Positions 18,866-27,801 are shown, numbered from the stretch's first letter. The stretch: 64,000 nt of DNA from an uncultured Bacteroidia bacterium (GCA_902786745.1 CADADR010000003.1:124001-188000), one strand, 5' to 3'. The notes: generated from the sequence alone by a model not told the origin. Translations and numbers: made by a program.

Positions 18866-18914
18866 GCGTCGAGATAGGCAAATTGAGTGGTCAATCTTTT
18901 ACGGAAGGTCGTGA

Positions 18915-19821
18915 CTAAGACTGATGCAGCGTAGCGACCAACCCGTCGCTGATGTTGTTCCCCATCTGGCGGCACACATCTTGGCTCCATCGTTGTGCAA
19001 TCGCAATGCGCGAGGCTTGGTCGTCCATGCCTTGCAGCATGGCGTAGATGTAACCCGCGTTGAAATTGTCGCCCGCCCCCACTGTGCTGACCGTCTCAAT
19101 CGTCTGAACGGGATAGCTTTCACAACCCTCGGGCGTATAGACACGTATCGAGCGAGGTCCGTCGGTCAATATTAAGGTTTGGCAATGGCGGCTCAATCGA
19201 TCGTAGATGGCGTCGCCATCATGCAGGCCAAGCATATAGTCGAAATCCTCCATCGAGCCGCGCACCACATTCGCCAGACTCATATTCTCCACGATATTGG
19301 GCATCACATCCGGTAAGTCGACGATATGGTTTTTGCGGAAGTTCACGTCATAATAGAGCCATGCTCCCGCTTCGTGTGCGGCATGCAACAAACCGCTCAC
19401 GACAGGACGTATGGCAGGGTTGATGGCGAAGAACGATCCGAAGAGCACCACGTCGTCCTTGCCTATCTGAGGCACGTTTCCGTCCAGCCGAACAGAGGCA
19501 TGGTCCTTATAAAACAGGTATTGCGCGTCGTTGTGCTCGTCCAAGAAAGCCAGCGTGATATGCGACTTGGCCTTCTCATGACGGCAGACATATTCCGCCG
19601 ACACGCCATTGTCGACCAGGAAGCGACAGATGATGTCGCCCACATGGTCGCCGCCCACTTCGGTCAGCATGGCACATGGAACGCCAGCTCGTCCGAGCGA
19701 CACAATGCTGTTGAAGGTCGAGCCGCCAGGAACGGCTTTCTGAGGTTGGTCGTTCTTGAACAAGATGTCCAACACGGTCTCGCCTATGCCTATTACGCGT
19801 TTTTGGGGGTATGCTATTCAT
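18915..19821 (-). CDS. PfkB-family carbohydrate kinase with an apparent 5' frameshift
   Basis: Ribokinase/fructokinase-type sugar kinase. The body in the main frame (18915-19775, 286 codons from GTG) contains PGGSTFNSIVSLGRAGV near the start, the anion-hole/catalytic motif TVGAGDNFNAGY near the C-terminus and LILTDGPRS before it. The main frame stays open upstream and encodes RVIGIGETVLDILF, the typical family start, but it has no start codon before a TGA. The ATG at 19821, just after the promoter at 19844-19851, reads MNSIPPK in a different frame. Dropping one base from the C5A5 run at 19800-19809 joins the two as MNSIPQKRVIGIGETVLDIL. So the gene has either a base error, a real frameshift, or a programmed shift. 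The sugar substrate cannot be told. Confidence 0.85.
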
Positions 19822-19843
19822 GTCTTTTTCTTTCGTATGGCTG

Positions 19844-19851
19844 CAAAGATA
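19844..19851 (-). promoter_or_regulatory. Promoter -7 box of the PfkB gene
   Basis: TATCTTTG followed by CAGCC on the minus strand. It places the transcript start within about 20 nt of the ATG at 19821, which supports that ATG as the true start of the frameshifted gene. Confidence 0.65.
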
Positions 19852-19909
19852 CAAAAAAATGCCGTTTTCTACTGTGGGTTAATGATTATAGTTTTTCAGG
19901 ATTATTTCG

Positions 19910-19917
19910 TATTTTTG
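19910..19917 (+). promoter_or_regulatory. Promoter -7 box of the oxidase-like gene
   Basis: TATTTTTG, 56 nt upstream of the ATG at 19974; it matches TAnnTTTG. Confidence 0.5.
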
Positions 19918-19973
19918 GCCTCTGAAAGTACATCAAAAACAAAGCGAATAATCAACATTTAAACAAAATCACT

Positions 19974-20366
19974 ATGCAACGCGTATTTGACTTCTTGAAA
20001 GCTTGTGGCACTTACTACCTTGCCACTGTCGAAGGCGACCAGCCTAGGGTCAGGCCTTTCGGAACCATTAACCTTTTTGAAAACAAGCTATACATCCAAA
20101 CCGGCCATGTCAAACCCATTGCTCACCAAATCGAAGTCAATCCCAAGGTGGAGATTTGTGCCTTCAACGGCAAGGAATGGATTAGGGTGAGCGGCGTTTT
20201 GGTGGAAGACCCGAGAATCGAGGCAAAGAAATCTATGTTGGATTCTTATCCCGAGTTGAGAGCCATGTACGATGAGAACGATGGCAATACTGCAGTCTAT
20301 TATATCAAAGACGGGAAGGCTACCATCAGCTCGTTCACGACAAAACCTGAAGAGATTAAGTTTTGA
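19974..20366 (+). CDS. Pyridoxamine 5'-phosphate oxidase-like FMN-binding protein
   Basis: Small split-barrel flavoprotein (130 aa) of the PNPOx-like superfamily. The N-terminal half has the usual pattern CGTYYLATVEGDQPRVRPFG, then NKLYIQTGHVKPIAHQIEVN and ICAFNGKEWIRVSGVL. No signal peptide is present. Family members bind FMN, F420 or heme, and this length suits a general FMN-dependent reductase or oxidase rather than the vitamin B6 enzyme itself. Its substrate is unknown. It is a single gene, with lower GC than lpdA-rfbC. Confidence 0.8.
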   Translation: MQRVFDFLKACGTYYLATVEGDQPRVRPFGTINLFENKLYIQTGHVKPIAHQIEVNPKVEICAFNGKEWIRVSGVLVEDPRIEAKKSMLDSYPELRAMYDENDGNTAVYYIKDGKATISSFTTKPEEIKF

Positions 20367-20447
20367 GGCTACTGCCTAATGTGTCCCCAAACTTTGTGGC
20401 TTGTCCAAAAAAAGCTTCTGTCTCTTTTATTATTTCCAATTTTTATC

Positions 20448-20455
20448 TATTTTTG
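20448..20455 (+). promoter_or_regulatory. Promoter -7 box of the winged-helix/nucleotidyltransferase cassette
   Basis: TATTTTTG followed by CAG in an A/T-rich stretch; the ATG at 20493 is 38 nt downstream. The perfect palindrome TTTTATAAAA at 20470-20479 lies between the box and the ATG and could be an operator for the first gene's product. Confidence 0.6.
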
Positions 20456-20492
20456 CAGTGTTTTATGAGTTTTATAAAATACTACATAAATT

Positions 20493-21446
20493 ATGTGCAA
20501 CACTCTGGTAATAGCGAACATAAGTTATTCATTGGAAGAGATTGAAAACAAGTCTCTGAAGGGGGTTACCTTGGAAATGCGGTCGAGTTTTCACTTCTTC
20601 AAGTTGGAGACACTAGGTCAAAACGTCATCCTGTTAAAGTCCAAGTATCCATTGGAACGCTACACTCCAAAGGCTTGTAAAAAGATGGCTGATATGGTTA
20701 CGAACAATAATGGCCTCCCATGCGCCTTTTGGTTCGATGCCTTGGACTACAACCAACGGATGAGGCTGATGGACAAGCAGGTCTTTTTCGTGGTTTCGGG
20801 GAAATACGCCTATTTGCCAGGCTTGGTGATGGACAGCCGTAATAAGAGAAAGACAGCTACAGAATTGACCTCACCTGCCCAATATGTGCTGCTATACCAC
20901 TTGCAAGCAAAGAGCTTGGAAAGCCGAAGCGCAAAGGAATTGGCCGAAGTGACACCATATAAATATGTCACCTTGACTTTGGCTATACAGGTGTTGCAGG
21001 ATTTGGGATTATGCACCTTAATTGCAGATGGCAACCAAGAGCGACGGCTGCATTTTGAGCTGAAAGGAAAAGCATTGTGGGAAAAAGCCTTGCCCTTGTT
21101 GAAATCACCATTGAAGAAGAGCTTTTATTGCGACAGTGTAAAGAACGAAGCAACTTATCCACAAGGTGGCATCAATGCCTTGGCGCATTATTCCATGTTG
21201 GTCCCCGAAGCAATAAAGACACTTGTTGCAGTCGAGCGGACGGATGCCGTAAAGGAAGACAATTATGAAAGAATCAATTCTTGGGACGGTGCTTTCAGAA
21301 TCGAGATTTGGAAATACCCGCCCATAAACATAGAGCAAGGTTTTGCGGACCGGCTTTCGTTGGCATTGACGCTGATGAATAGCGAAGACCCGCGAGTACA
21401 CAAGGAAGTTGAACGAATAATCGAAGAAACATGGTTGAAGGATTAG
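20493..21446 (+). CDS. Winged-helix protein, antitoxin/regulator candidate
   Basis: Cytosolic 317-aa protein with no known enzyme motif. A central segment (about residues 125-190: SPAQYVLLYHLQAKSLESRS, AKELAEVTPYKYVTLTLAIQ, then VLQDLGLCTL) reads as a winged helix-turn-helix. The C-terminal 70 residues (RIEIWKYPPINIEQGFADRL, then SLALTLMNSEDPRV) form a separate conserved-looking domain. It overlaps the next gene, a nucleotidyltransferase, by 16 nt. By analogy to AbiEi-AbiEii and related pairs, it is probably the DNA-binding antitoxin. The function is inferred from fold and context, not from a recognised family name. Confidence 0.6.
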   Translation: MCNTLVIANISYSLEEIENKSLKGVTLEMRSSFHFFKLETLGQNVILLKSKYPLERYTPKACKKMADMVTNNNGLPCAFWFDALDYNQRMRLMDKQVFFVVSGKYAYLPGLVMDSRNKRKTATELTSPAQYVLLYHLQAKSLESRSAKELAEVTPYKYVTLTLAIQVLQDLGLCTLIADGNQERRLHFELKGKALWEKALPLLKSPLKKSFYCDSVKNEATYPQGGINALAHYSMLVPEAIKTLVAVERTDAVKEDNYERINSWDGAFRIEIWKYPPINIEQGFADRLSLALTLMNSEDPRVHKEVERIIEETWLKD

Positions 21447-22219
21447 ACAGATTCAGAACCGAATTAGGTTCATATTCAGAAAATTACATTGTGATAGGCG
21501 GCACGGCCTGTAATGTGGTATTGGAAGATGCCGGAACCGAACCTAGAGTGACCCATGACATTGACATGATCGTGGTCGTGGAACAATTGACAACGGAGTT
21601 TATTTCAGCCTTTTGGGAATTCATACACCAAGGAGGCTACACCATAGAGAAACGGCAACGCAAGGATGGTGAACCCGTTTACGCCCTCTACCGTTTCAGA
21701 AAACCGAGTAACCCCGGTTATCCGAGCCAAATTGAACTTTTGGCAAGACATTCTGATGCCCTAGGTGAACCCAGGGATATCCGAATTGAGCCAATACCAC
21801 TTGAAGATTACCAATACAGCCTGTCAGCTATTGTGTTGGACGACGACCTTTATTGGTTTGTGGTAAACAACAGCCAGACTGTGAACGGAATCCGTGTGGC
21901 TTCATTGGAATCGCTGATTTGCTTGAAAACAAGGGCATACCTTAACTTGTTGAGCGAAAGAGAAGCAGGGAATCAAGTGAACAGCGATGACATCAAGAAA
22001 CATCGCCGGGATGTGTTTCTGCTGACTGCGGCAAGAACCGAGACGACTCCCGTTGCAGTGCCTGTATCCATTTTGGAGACGGTAAAGGAATTCTGTCAGC
22101 GGATGAACACCGATGAATCCATATCAGCGATGATGAACGCTCTGAGGGTTGATAGGGAGCAGATTGAAGTGTATCTGGCAGCGTTGAACGAAATGTTTAT
22201 AGGGGAAGAAGAGTCATGA
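21431..22219 (+). CDS. AbiEii-like nucleotidyltransferase, toxin candidate
   Basis: 262-aa member of the DNA polymerase beta-like nucleotidyltransferase fold. The active-site pattern is clear: VIGGTACN (residues 21-28), then THDIDMIV (41-48) with the two metal-binding Asp at 43 and 45. Later RQRKDGEPVYALYRF and PSQIELLARHS resemble the central region of AbiEii/AbiGii-type proteins, and ASLESLICLKTRAYLNL is the helical segment after it. Known relatives act as tRNA- or nucleotide-modifying toxins. Its start lies within the preceding gene and its stop overlaps the next start (ATGA), so expression is tightly coupled. Confidence 0.75.
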   Translation: MVEGLDRFRTELGSYSENYIVIGGTACNVVLEDAGTEPRVTHDIDMIVVVEQLTTEFISAFWEFIHQGGYTIEKRQRKDGEPVYALYRFRKPSNPGYPSQIELLARHSDALGEPRDIRIEPIPLEDYQYSLSAIVLDDDLYWFVVNNSQTVNGIRVASLESLICLKTRAYLNLLSEREAGNQVNSDDIKKHRRDVFLLTAARTETTPVAVPVSILETVKEFCQRMNTDESISAMMNALRVDREQIEVYLAALNEMFIGEEES

Positions 22220-22980
22220 AAATTCAATACGCATCTGACCTACATTTGGAGTTCCACGAAAACGGATCGTGGTTGAAATCCCATCCATTGCAGGTGACGG
22301 GGGATGTGCTGGTACTCGCTGGCGACATCGGTTATCTTGGTGATGACAACTACAAAAACCATCCGTTTTGGGACTGGGCATCAGAGAATTATCAACAAGT
22401 CATCGTTGTTCCCGGAAACCATGAGTTCTACAAGTATTACGATATCGACACCATGACCGATGGTTGGGATTTGGAGATAAGAAAAAATGTACATTGCCGC
22501 TATAATGCTGTCGTACCATTGTCCGACGAAATTGACTTGATTGCCACAACCCTATGGTCAAAGATACCGATTCAAGATGCCTACATGACTGAACGCTCCG
22601 TTTCCGACTTCTACCGTATCATGGCAAGTGGAAAACGGTTGGATTTTACCCGATTCAACGAAGAGCATGAACGCTGCTTCAATTTCCTGAAGAAGGCGGT
22701 CGGTGAAAGTCAAGCCAAACACATCATCGTGGCCACCCATCATGTCCCTTCATACCTGTTGACCGACCCGATGTTCAAGGGAAGCACTATCAACGGAGCA
22801 TTTACGGTGGAACTGTTTGACTTCATAGCTGACAGTCCAATTGAAAACTGGATCTATGGCCATTCACATCGCAACATTGAAGGCATCATTGGCAATACCA
22901 AGTGCGTCTCCAACCAATTGGGTTATGTCTCACATGGGGAGCACCTCACCTTTGACACGGGAAAAATGTTTGAAATCTGA
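22216..22980 (+). CDS. Calcineurin-like metallophosphoesterase
   Basis: 254-aa cytosolic metallophosphoesterase with all five metal and catalytic blocks: SDLHLE (7-12), GDIG (36-39), PGNHE (66-70), ATHH and GHSH near the C-terminus. Such enzymes cleave phosphomonoesters or phosphodiesters, including nucleotides, nucleic acids and 2',3'-cyclic ends. No signal peptide is present. The ATGA overlap with the nucleotidyltransferase suggests it acts with it, for example by reversing or extending the same modification; that is inference. Confidence 0.88.
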   Translation: MKIQYASDLHLEFHENGSWLKSHPLQVTGDVLVLAGDIGYLGDDNYKNHPFWDWASENYQQVIVVPGNHEFYKYYDIDTMTDGWDLEIRKNVHCRYNAVVPLSDEIDLIATTLWSKIPIQDAYMTERSVSDFYRIMASGKRLDFTRFNEEHERCFNFLKKAVGESQAKHIIVATHHVPSYLLTDPMFKGSTINGAFTVELFDFIADSPIENWIYGHSHRNIEGIIGNTKCVSNQLGYVSHGEHLTFDTGKMFEI

Positions 22981-22985
22981 TAGTT

Positions 22986-23132
22986 ATGCCATCACCCTTC
23001 ATCAAATACATCCAATACGAACAGCATTACACCGAGGTGATATCGCGAGTCGCCATAGTGAAACTGTCGTGTGGATTGGGACGGCTGACATCAAAGACTG
23101 CGGACGAAAGAATGTTTGTATTGATAGGATAG
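22986..23132 (+). CDS. Small open frame, 48 codons, unknown
   Basis: ATG at 22986, 5 nt after the phosphoesterase stop, opens a frame beginning MPSPFIKYIQYEQHYTEVIS and ending TADERMFVLIG. It is basic, soluble-looking and not recognisable. It lies in an operon-like position 8 nt before the esterase gene. It could be a real small protein or the remnant of a longer gene. Confidence 0.35.
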   Translation: MPSPFIKYIQYEQHYTEVISRVAIVKLSCGLGRLTSKTADERMFVLIG

Positions 23133-23140
23133 AGTAAGAA

Positions 23141-23773
23141 ATGATAACGTTCAAACAAAAAACCAACAAAATCTGCTACATGATTCTGCCCGAAGGAATC
23201 AAGGGCGAATTGTGTGACGGGTTGAAGGGATTGTCGGAAAAACACGGCATTTCCATTGTCGTGATAGAAGACGTCAACTGGAACGATGACTTGACACCGT
23301 GGCCAGCGGTAGGCGTATTCAAGAAAGCGAAACCTTTTGGCGGGAAGGCGGCGACGTTCCTCAACAAACTGACCCATGAGATTCTCCCTGAAACAGAAAA
23401 AGACTTGGGCATAGAGCATGCCGAGAGGACCCTCTTGGGTGTTTCTTTATCGGGGTTGTTTGCGGTGTGGGCGGCATTCAATACCGACGCGTTCGCCAAC
23501 ATCATCAGCATATCCGGGTCGCTATGGTACGACGGCTTCGTCGAGTGGATGAAAGAGCAAAGGCCATCGCCTCAGTTGAGAAAGGTCTGCCTGCTGTTAG
23601 GCGAAAAGGAGAAAAACGCCAAAGAAAAAAGAATGGCGACAGTAGAGGAGCGAAGCCTTGCCGTTGCCGACATCTTGAAAGCAAAAAGCCAAGCTGCCGT
23701 TTCGTTTGAACTCGTAGAAGGGACACATTTCTCTCCAATTATGCCCAGATTGGAGTTAGCATTATCAATTTGA
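23141..23773 (+). CDS. Putative alpha/beta-hydrolase, esterase family
   Basis: 210-aa cytosolic protein resembling the enterochelin-esterase/esterase D group. The nucleophile elbow reads LLGVSLSGLFAVW, a GxSxGG variant with Ser at residue 102. ISISGSLWYDGF follows, where family members have xxxSGSxWW. The C-terminal EGTHFSPIMPRL supplies the catalytic His. It is shorter than secreted members and lacks a signal peptide. It shares the A/T-richer composition of the genes before it and may belong to the same unit. Confidence 0.75.
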   Translation: MITFKQKTNKICYMILPEGIKGELCDGLKGLSEKHGISIVVIEDVNWNDDLTPWPAVGVFKKAKPFGGKAATFLNKLTHEILPETEKDLGIEHAERTLLGVSLSGLFAVWAAFNTDAFANIISISGSLWYDGFVEWMKEQRPSPQLRKVCLLLGEKEKNAKEKRMATVEERSLAVADILKAKSQAAVSFELVEGTHFSPIMPRLELALSI

Positions 23774-23866
23774 AGTCGCATTGCGACAAGAAAACGAACT
23801 TGTCCGAGGTCGTCAATCTGCTGCTAAAGGGATGGCATATAGGTTCGTTTTTCGGAGAAAAAATCG

Positions 23867-23874
23867 TATCTTTG
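23867..23874 (+). promoter_or_regulatory. Promoter -7 box of uvrA
   Basis: TATCTTTG followed by CCG, 20 nt upstream of the uvrA ATG; it matches TAnnTTTG. Confidence 0.6.
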
Positions 23875-23894
23875 CCGCCCGATAAAAAACAGCC

Positions 23895-26732
23895 ATGAAC
23901 GAGTTCAGCGAAGACAAAAACCTTGAGATCCTCGGTGCCAGGGAGAACAACCTGAAGAACATCGACCTCTCCATACCGCGCAACGCCCTGGTGGTCGTCA
24001 CCGGCATCAGCGGGAGCGGCAAGTCGTCGTTGGCCTTCGACACCATCTATGCCGAGGGACAACGCCGCTACATGGAGAGCTTCTCTGCCTACGCGCGACA
24101 GTTCATCGGCAACATGGAGCGCCCCGACGTCGACAAGATCACGGGCTTGAGTCCCGTCATCAGCATCGAGCAGAAGAGCGTGAACAAGAACCCGCGCTCC
24201 ACCGTGGGCACCATCACCGAGATCTACGACTTCCTGCGTCTGCTCTACGCCCGCATCGGCGAAGCCTATTCCTACAACACGGGCGAACGCATGGTACGCT
24301 ACACCGAAGAGCAGATTACCGACTTGATCCTCAAGGAGTTTGACGGCAAACGCATTAACATACTGGCACCTGCTGTACGCGGTCGTAAGGGCCATTACCG
24401 CGAGTTGTTCGAACACATACGCCAAGCCGGCTTCACCCGCGTGCGTGTCGACGGTGTGATGCGCGAGATTGAGTTTGGCATGATGGTGGACCGCTACAAG
24501 ACCCACGACATCGAGATCGTCATCGACCGCATCGAAGTGCATGAGGACAGCCTCACTCGTATCAAGAAGTCGGTGCAGACCGCTTTCCGTTACGGCAAGG
24601 GACTGCTGATGGTCCTCGACAACGACACCGAAAAACTGCGTTATTTCAGCCGCCTGCTGATGTGTCCCACCACGGGACTCTCCTACGAGGACCCCGAGCC
24701 CAACACCTTCTCGTTCAACTCGCCCTACGGCGCCTGCCCCAAGTGCAACGGTCTGGGCGAAATCGCCATTGTCGACAAAGAGAAACTCATCCCCAACCCC
24801 AATCTGAGCCTTCGCAAAGGCGGATTGGCTCCAGCGGGCGAATACAAGGTGGGCAGCTGGATCTTCAAGCAGCTGGAGGCCATCGGCCTGAAATACGGCT
24901 ACACCCTCGACACGCCGATGAAGGACATTTCCGACGAGGCCTTGGACGTCATCCTCTACGGCACCAACGAGACCTTTGAGGTGAAACGCGAGACCCTCGG
25001 CATCGTTTCGACCTACAAGATCAACTTCGAGGGCATCATCAACTTCATCGAGAGCCAGAACAACGAAGAGGCCTCGGCGGCCATCGCGCGATGGGCGGGC
25101 TCCTTCATGAACCACGTGACCTGTCCCGTTTGCGGCGGATCGAGGCTGAAGAAAGAAGCGCAATGGTTCCGCATCGACGGCAAGAACATCGCCGAGGTGG
25201 CCAACATGGACACCCTCAGCCTTGGCAAGTGGATCGACGAGCTGCCGAGCAAACTCACCGAACGCCAAAACGACATCGCCAAGGAAATCCTGCGCGAGAT
25301 CCACAAGCGTGTGCATTTCCTTTTGGACATCGGCATCGACTACCTCAACATGAACCGTCCGGCGGCATCCTTGTCGGGCGGTGAAGCCCAACGTATCCGT
25401 CTGGCCACGCAGATCGGCTCACAGCTGACAGGAGTCTTGTACATCCTCGACGAGCCCAGCATCGGATTACACCAGCGTGACAACCAACGTCTCATAGAGT
25501 CGCTGAAGGAGCTGCGCGACATCGGCAACTCAGTCATTGTGGTGGAACACGACAAGGACACCATGCTCAACGCCGATTATTTGGTCGACATCGGCCCCGG
25601 TGCGGGACGCCACGGCGGCGAAGTCGTCTTCGCTGGCACACCTGCCGAGACCAAGACGGGCCACTCCATCACCTGCGACTACCTCAACGGCATCCGCCAG
25701 ATCGAAGTGCCGAAGAAACGACGCAAGCCCTTAGAAGGCGAGTTCCTCACCATCAAAGGTGCCAAAGGCCACAACCTGAAGAACGTAGACTTGAGTCTAC
25801 CTTTGGGCGTGATGGTCTGCGTGACGGGTGTCAGCGGCTCGGGCAAGTCCACCTTAATTAATGAGACCCTCTCCCCCATCCTCAGCCAGAAGTTCTACCG
25901 CTCGGTGAAGGAACCGCTGCCCTACGACAGCATCGAAGGATTGGAGAAGATCGACAAGATCATCCAAATCGACCAGGCCCCTATTGGACGCACACCGCGC
26001 TCCAACCCTGCCACCTATACCAAGGTCTTCGACGACATCCGCAAGCTCTATGGTGAGTTGCCCGAGTCGAAGATCCGCAACTACAAAGCGGGACGTTTCT
26101 CCTTCAACGTGAAAGGCGGGCGCTGCGAGGCGTGCAAGGGCGCAGGCGTGCGCGTCATCGAGATGAACTTCCTCCCCGATGTGACGGTGCTGTGTGAGGA
26201 ATGCCAAGGCAAACGCTACAACCGTGAGACCCTGGAGGTACGCTACAAAGGCAAGTCAATCAACGACGTGCTCAACATGACCATCAACGAGGCAGTGGAG
26301 TTCTTCGAGAACATCCCGAGCATCATACAAAAAATCAGGACATTGAAAGACGTGGGCTTAGGTTATCTAACCCTCGGTCAGGCCTCCACCACCATCAGCG
26401 GCGGCGAGGCGCAGCGCGTGAAGCTGGCCACCGAGCTGGCCAAACGCGACACAGGCAAGACGCTCTATGTGCTTGACGAGCCCACCACAGGCTTGCATTT
26501 TGAGGACATCAAAGTGCTGATGAACGTGCTGAACAAACTCGTCGACAAGGGCAACACCGTCCTCATCATCGAGCACAACCTCGACGTCATCAAGATGGCG
26601 GACTATATCATCGACATGGGTCCCGAGGGCGGTGACCGTGGCGGACAGATCGTATGTCAAGGCACGCCAGAGGAAGTCTCCAAGTGCGAGGAGAGTTATA
26701 CTGCGAAATACCTTAAGGCAGAATTGAAATAA
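23895..26732 (+). CDS. uvrA: Excinuclease ABC subunit A
   Basis: UvrA (945 aa) recognises DNA lesions and loads UvrB in nucleotide excision repair. Two ABC ATPase modules are present: Walker A GISGSGKSSLAFDTIYAEG near residue 38 and GVSGSGKSTLINETLSPI in the second half, with signatures SGGEAQRIRLATQIG and SGGEAQRVKLATELA. The C-terminal zinc module CEACKGAGVR...CEECQGKRYN is intact. The first module's finger reads CPTTG...CPKC, with Thr in place of one Cys, a variant I associate with Bacteroidota UvrA. The gene ends 5 nt from the convergent glucosaminidase. Confidence 0.97.
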   Translation: MNEFSEDKNLEILGARENNLKNIDLSIPRNALVVVTGISGSGKSSLAFDTIYAEGQRRYMESFSAYARQFIGNMERPDVDKITGLSPVISIEQKSVNKNPRSTVGTITEIYDFLRLLYARIGEAYSYNTGERMVRYTEEQITDLILKEFDGKRINILAPAVRGRKGHYRELFEHIRQAGFTRVRVDGVMREIEFGMMVDRYKTHDIEIVIDRIEVHEDSLTRIKKSVQTAFRYGKGLLMVLDNDTEKLRYFSRLLMCPTTGLSYEDPEPNTFSFNSPYGACPKCNGLGEIAIVDKEKLIPNPNLSLRKGGLAPAGEYKVGSWIFKQLEAIGLKYGYTLDTPMKDISDEALDVILYGTNETFEVKRETLGIVSTYKINFEGIINFIESQNNEEASAAIARWAGSFMNHVTCPVCGGSRLKKEAQWFRIDGKNIAEVANMDTLSLGKWIDELPSKLTERQNDIAKEILREIHKRVHFLLDIGIDYLNMNRPAASLSGGEAQRIRLATQIGSQLTGVLYILDEPSIGLHQRDNQRLIESLKELRDIGNSVIVVEHDKDTMLNADYLVDIGPGAGRHGGEVVFAGTPAETKTGHSITCDYLNGIRQIEVPKKRRKPLEGEFLTIKGAKGHNLKNVDLSLPLGVMVCVTGVSGSGKSTLINETLSPILSQKFYRSVKEPLPYDSIEGLEKIDKIIQIDQAPIGRTPRSNPATYTKVFDDIRKLYGELPESKIRNYKAGRFSFNVKGGRCEACKGAGVRVIEMNFLPDVTVLCEECQGKRYNRETLEVRYKGKSINDVLNMTINEAVEFFENIPSIIQKIRTLKDVGLGYLTLGQASTTISGGEAQRVKLATELAKRDTGKTLYVLDEPTTGLHFEDIKVLMNVLNKLVDKGNTVLIIEHNLDVIKMADYIIDMGPEGGDRGGQIVCQGTPEEVSKCEESYTAKYLKAELK

Positions 26733-26737
26733 CCCAA

Positions 26738-27700
26738 CTACCTCAGCCTTATCACCTGTCCCTTGTACAAACGTTCGCCTTCGTTTATCCCGTTCAAGGT
26801 TTGGATCATCTTAGGCTTCACGGCAAAGCGCAAAGCCACGTCGCGCAACGTCTCGCCTTCCTGCACCGTATAGGGCTTGGCCTTCCAGTTCCTGTTTCTC
26901 AACTTTGACAGATACACCACGTCGCCGCTATGGAAGATGACCTCCTCGGGGTGCTTCAGGCAGTTGTATTCGCAGAAACGTTTGAATTTGATGTCGAAGG
27001 CCTCTGCCAACTTCTCAGGGGTCTCCCCTTCCTTGGCAAACACGAAGCGAACCTTGTTGTTTTCATAAATGAAACGACCGTCGGGGGTCATATCGGCCAA
27101 GGGAAACACCGACTTATCCTCGGGCGCATAAGCCAATTCGAAGTACTCCTCCACCACTTCCGGGTCGACAGGTTCCACTTCGCTTTCCTTCAGTAAGCCA
27201 AGTGCAATCTGGTCGTATTGGGTGAGTTCATAAAGATTGATGCGGTCGATGAGCAACTGGGCGTACTTTGGGTTGGTGGCATAGCCAGCGGCCTTAAGGC
27301 CTTTGGCCCAGCCTTCGTAGTCGGTGATGTCGAGGTCGAACAAAGCGGCATAGCGGCTACGCCCACAGAGGAACTCGGAATGATCCTTGAACGACTCCTC
27401 GGGGTTCTTGTACTTACGGAAGCATTCGTTCTTCTCGTCGTCATCCATGTAATAGGTGTCGCCTTCCCAACCCTTGTGACACTTGATGCCAAAATGGTTC
27501 TTCGCCTCACGTGCCAAGGCACTGTTGCCCGCTCCCGACTCAAGAAGGCCTTGCGCCAAGGTGATGGACGCCGGAATCTTATGGGTCTTCATCTCGCGGA
27601 TGGCGATGTCTTTATAGGTCTGGATGTATTCCTCGGGGGTGATTCTTTGTGCAAAGAGCGACAGCGGCAAAAGCGCAAACAGCAGCAGTACTTTCTTCAT
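26738..27700 (-). CDS. Secreted glucosaminidase with C-terminal LysM region
   Basis: Exported murein hydrolase (320 aa) of the FlgJ/mannosyl-glycoprotein endo-beta-N-acetylglucosaminidase family. The signal peptide is MKKVLLLFALLPLSLFAQ; this ATG at 27700 is chosen over an upstream in-frame extension that crosses the promoter region. The catalytic Glu is in SITLAQGLLESGAGNSALA, followed by NHFGIKCHKGWEGDTYY and FRKYKNPEESFKDHSEFL. A LysM domain closes the protein (YTVQEGETLRDVALRFAVKP), preceded by a second diverged LysM-like segment. It probably acts in cell separation. Confidence 0.92.
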   Translation of the reverse strand: MKKVLLLFALLPLSLFAQRITPEEYIQTYKDIAIREMKTHKIPASITLAQGLLESGAGNSALAREAKNHFGIKCHKGWEGDTYYMDDDEKNECFRKYKNPEESFKDHSEFLCGRSRYAALFDLDITDYEGWAKGLKAAGYATNPKYAQLLIDRINLYELTQYDQIALGLLKESEVEPVDPEVVEEYFELAYAPEDKSVFPLADMTPDGRFIYENNKVRFVFAKEGETPEKLAEAFDIKFKRFCEYNCLKHPEEVIFHSGDVVYLSKLRNRNWKAKPYTVQEGETLRDVALRFAVKPKMIQTLNGINEGERLYKGQVIRLR

Positions 27701-27772
27701 TCGACTACAAGAATTAAAGTGTAAAAGTACGACTTTTTCGGAAACCCAACCGCTTTGCAACGAAATTTTCAC

Positions 27773-27780
27773 TATTTTTG
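27773..27780 (+). promoter_or_regulatory. Promoter -7 box of rsmG
   Basis: TATTTTTG, 21 nt upstream of the rsmG ATG at 27802. A TTTG lies only 15 nt upstream instead of 19, so the -33 element is uncertain. Confidence 0.5.
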
Positions 27781-27801
27781 AGGCCCATTTCAAGACACAT
27801 C

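Noticed and set aside
20465..20545. Alternative small frame starting ATG AGT TTT ahead of the winged-helix gene
   Set aside because: It overlaps the better-supported 317-aa frame, ends after 26 codons and shows no conserved features.
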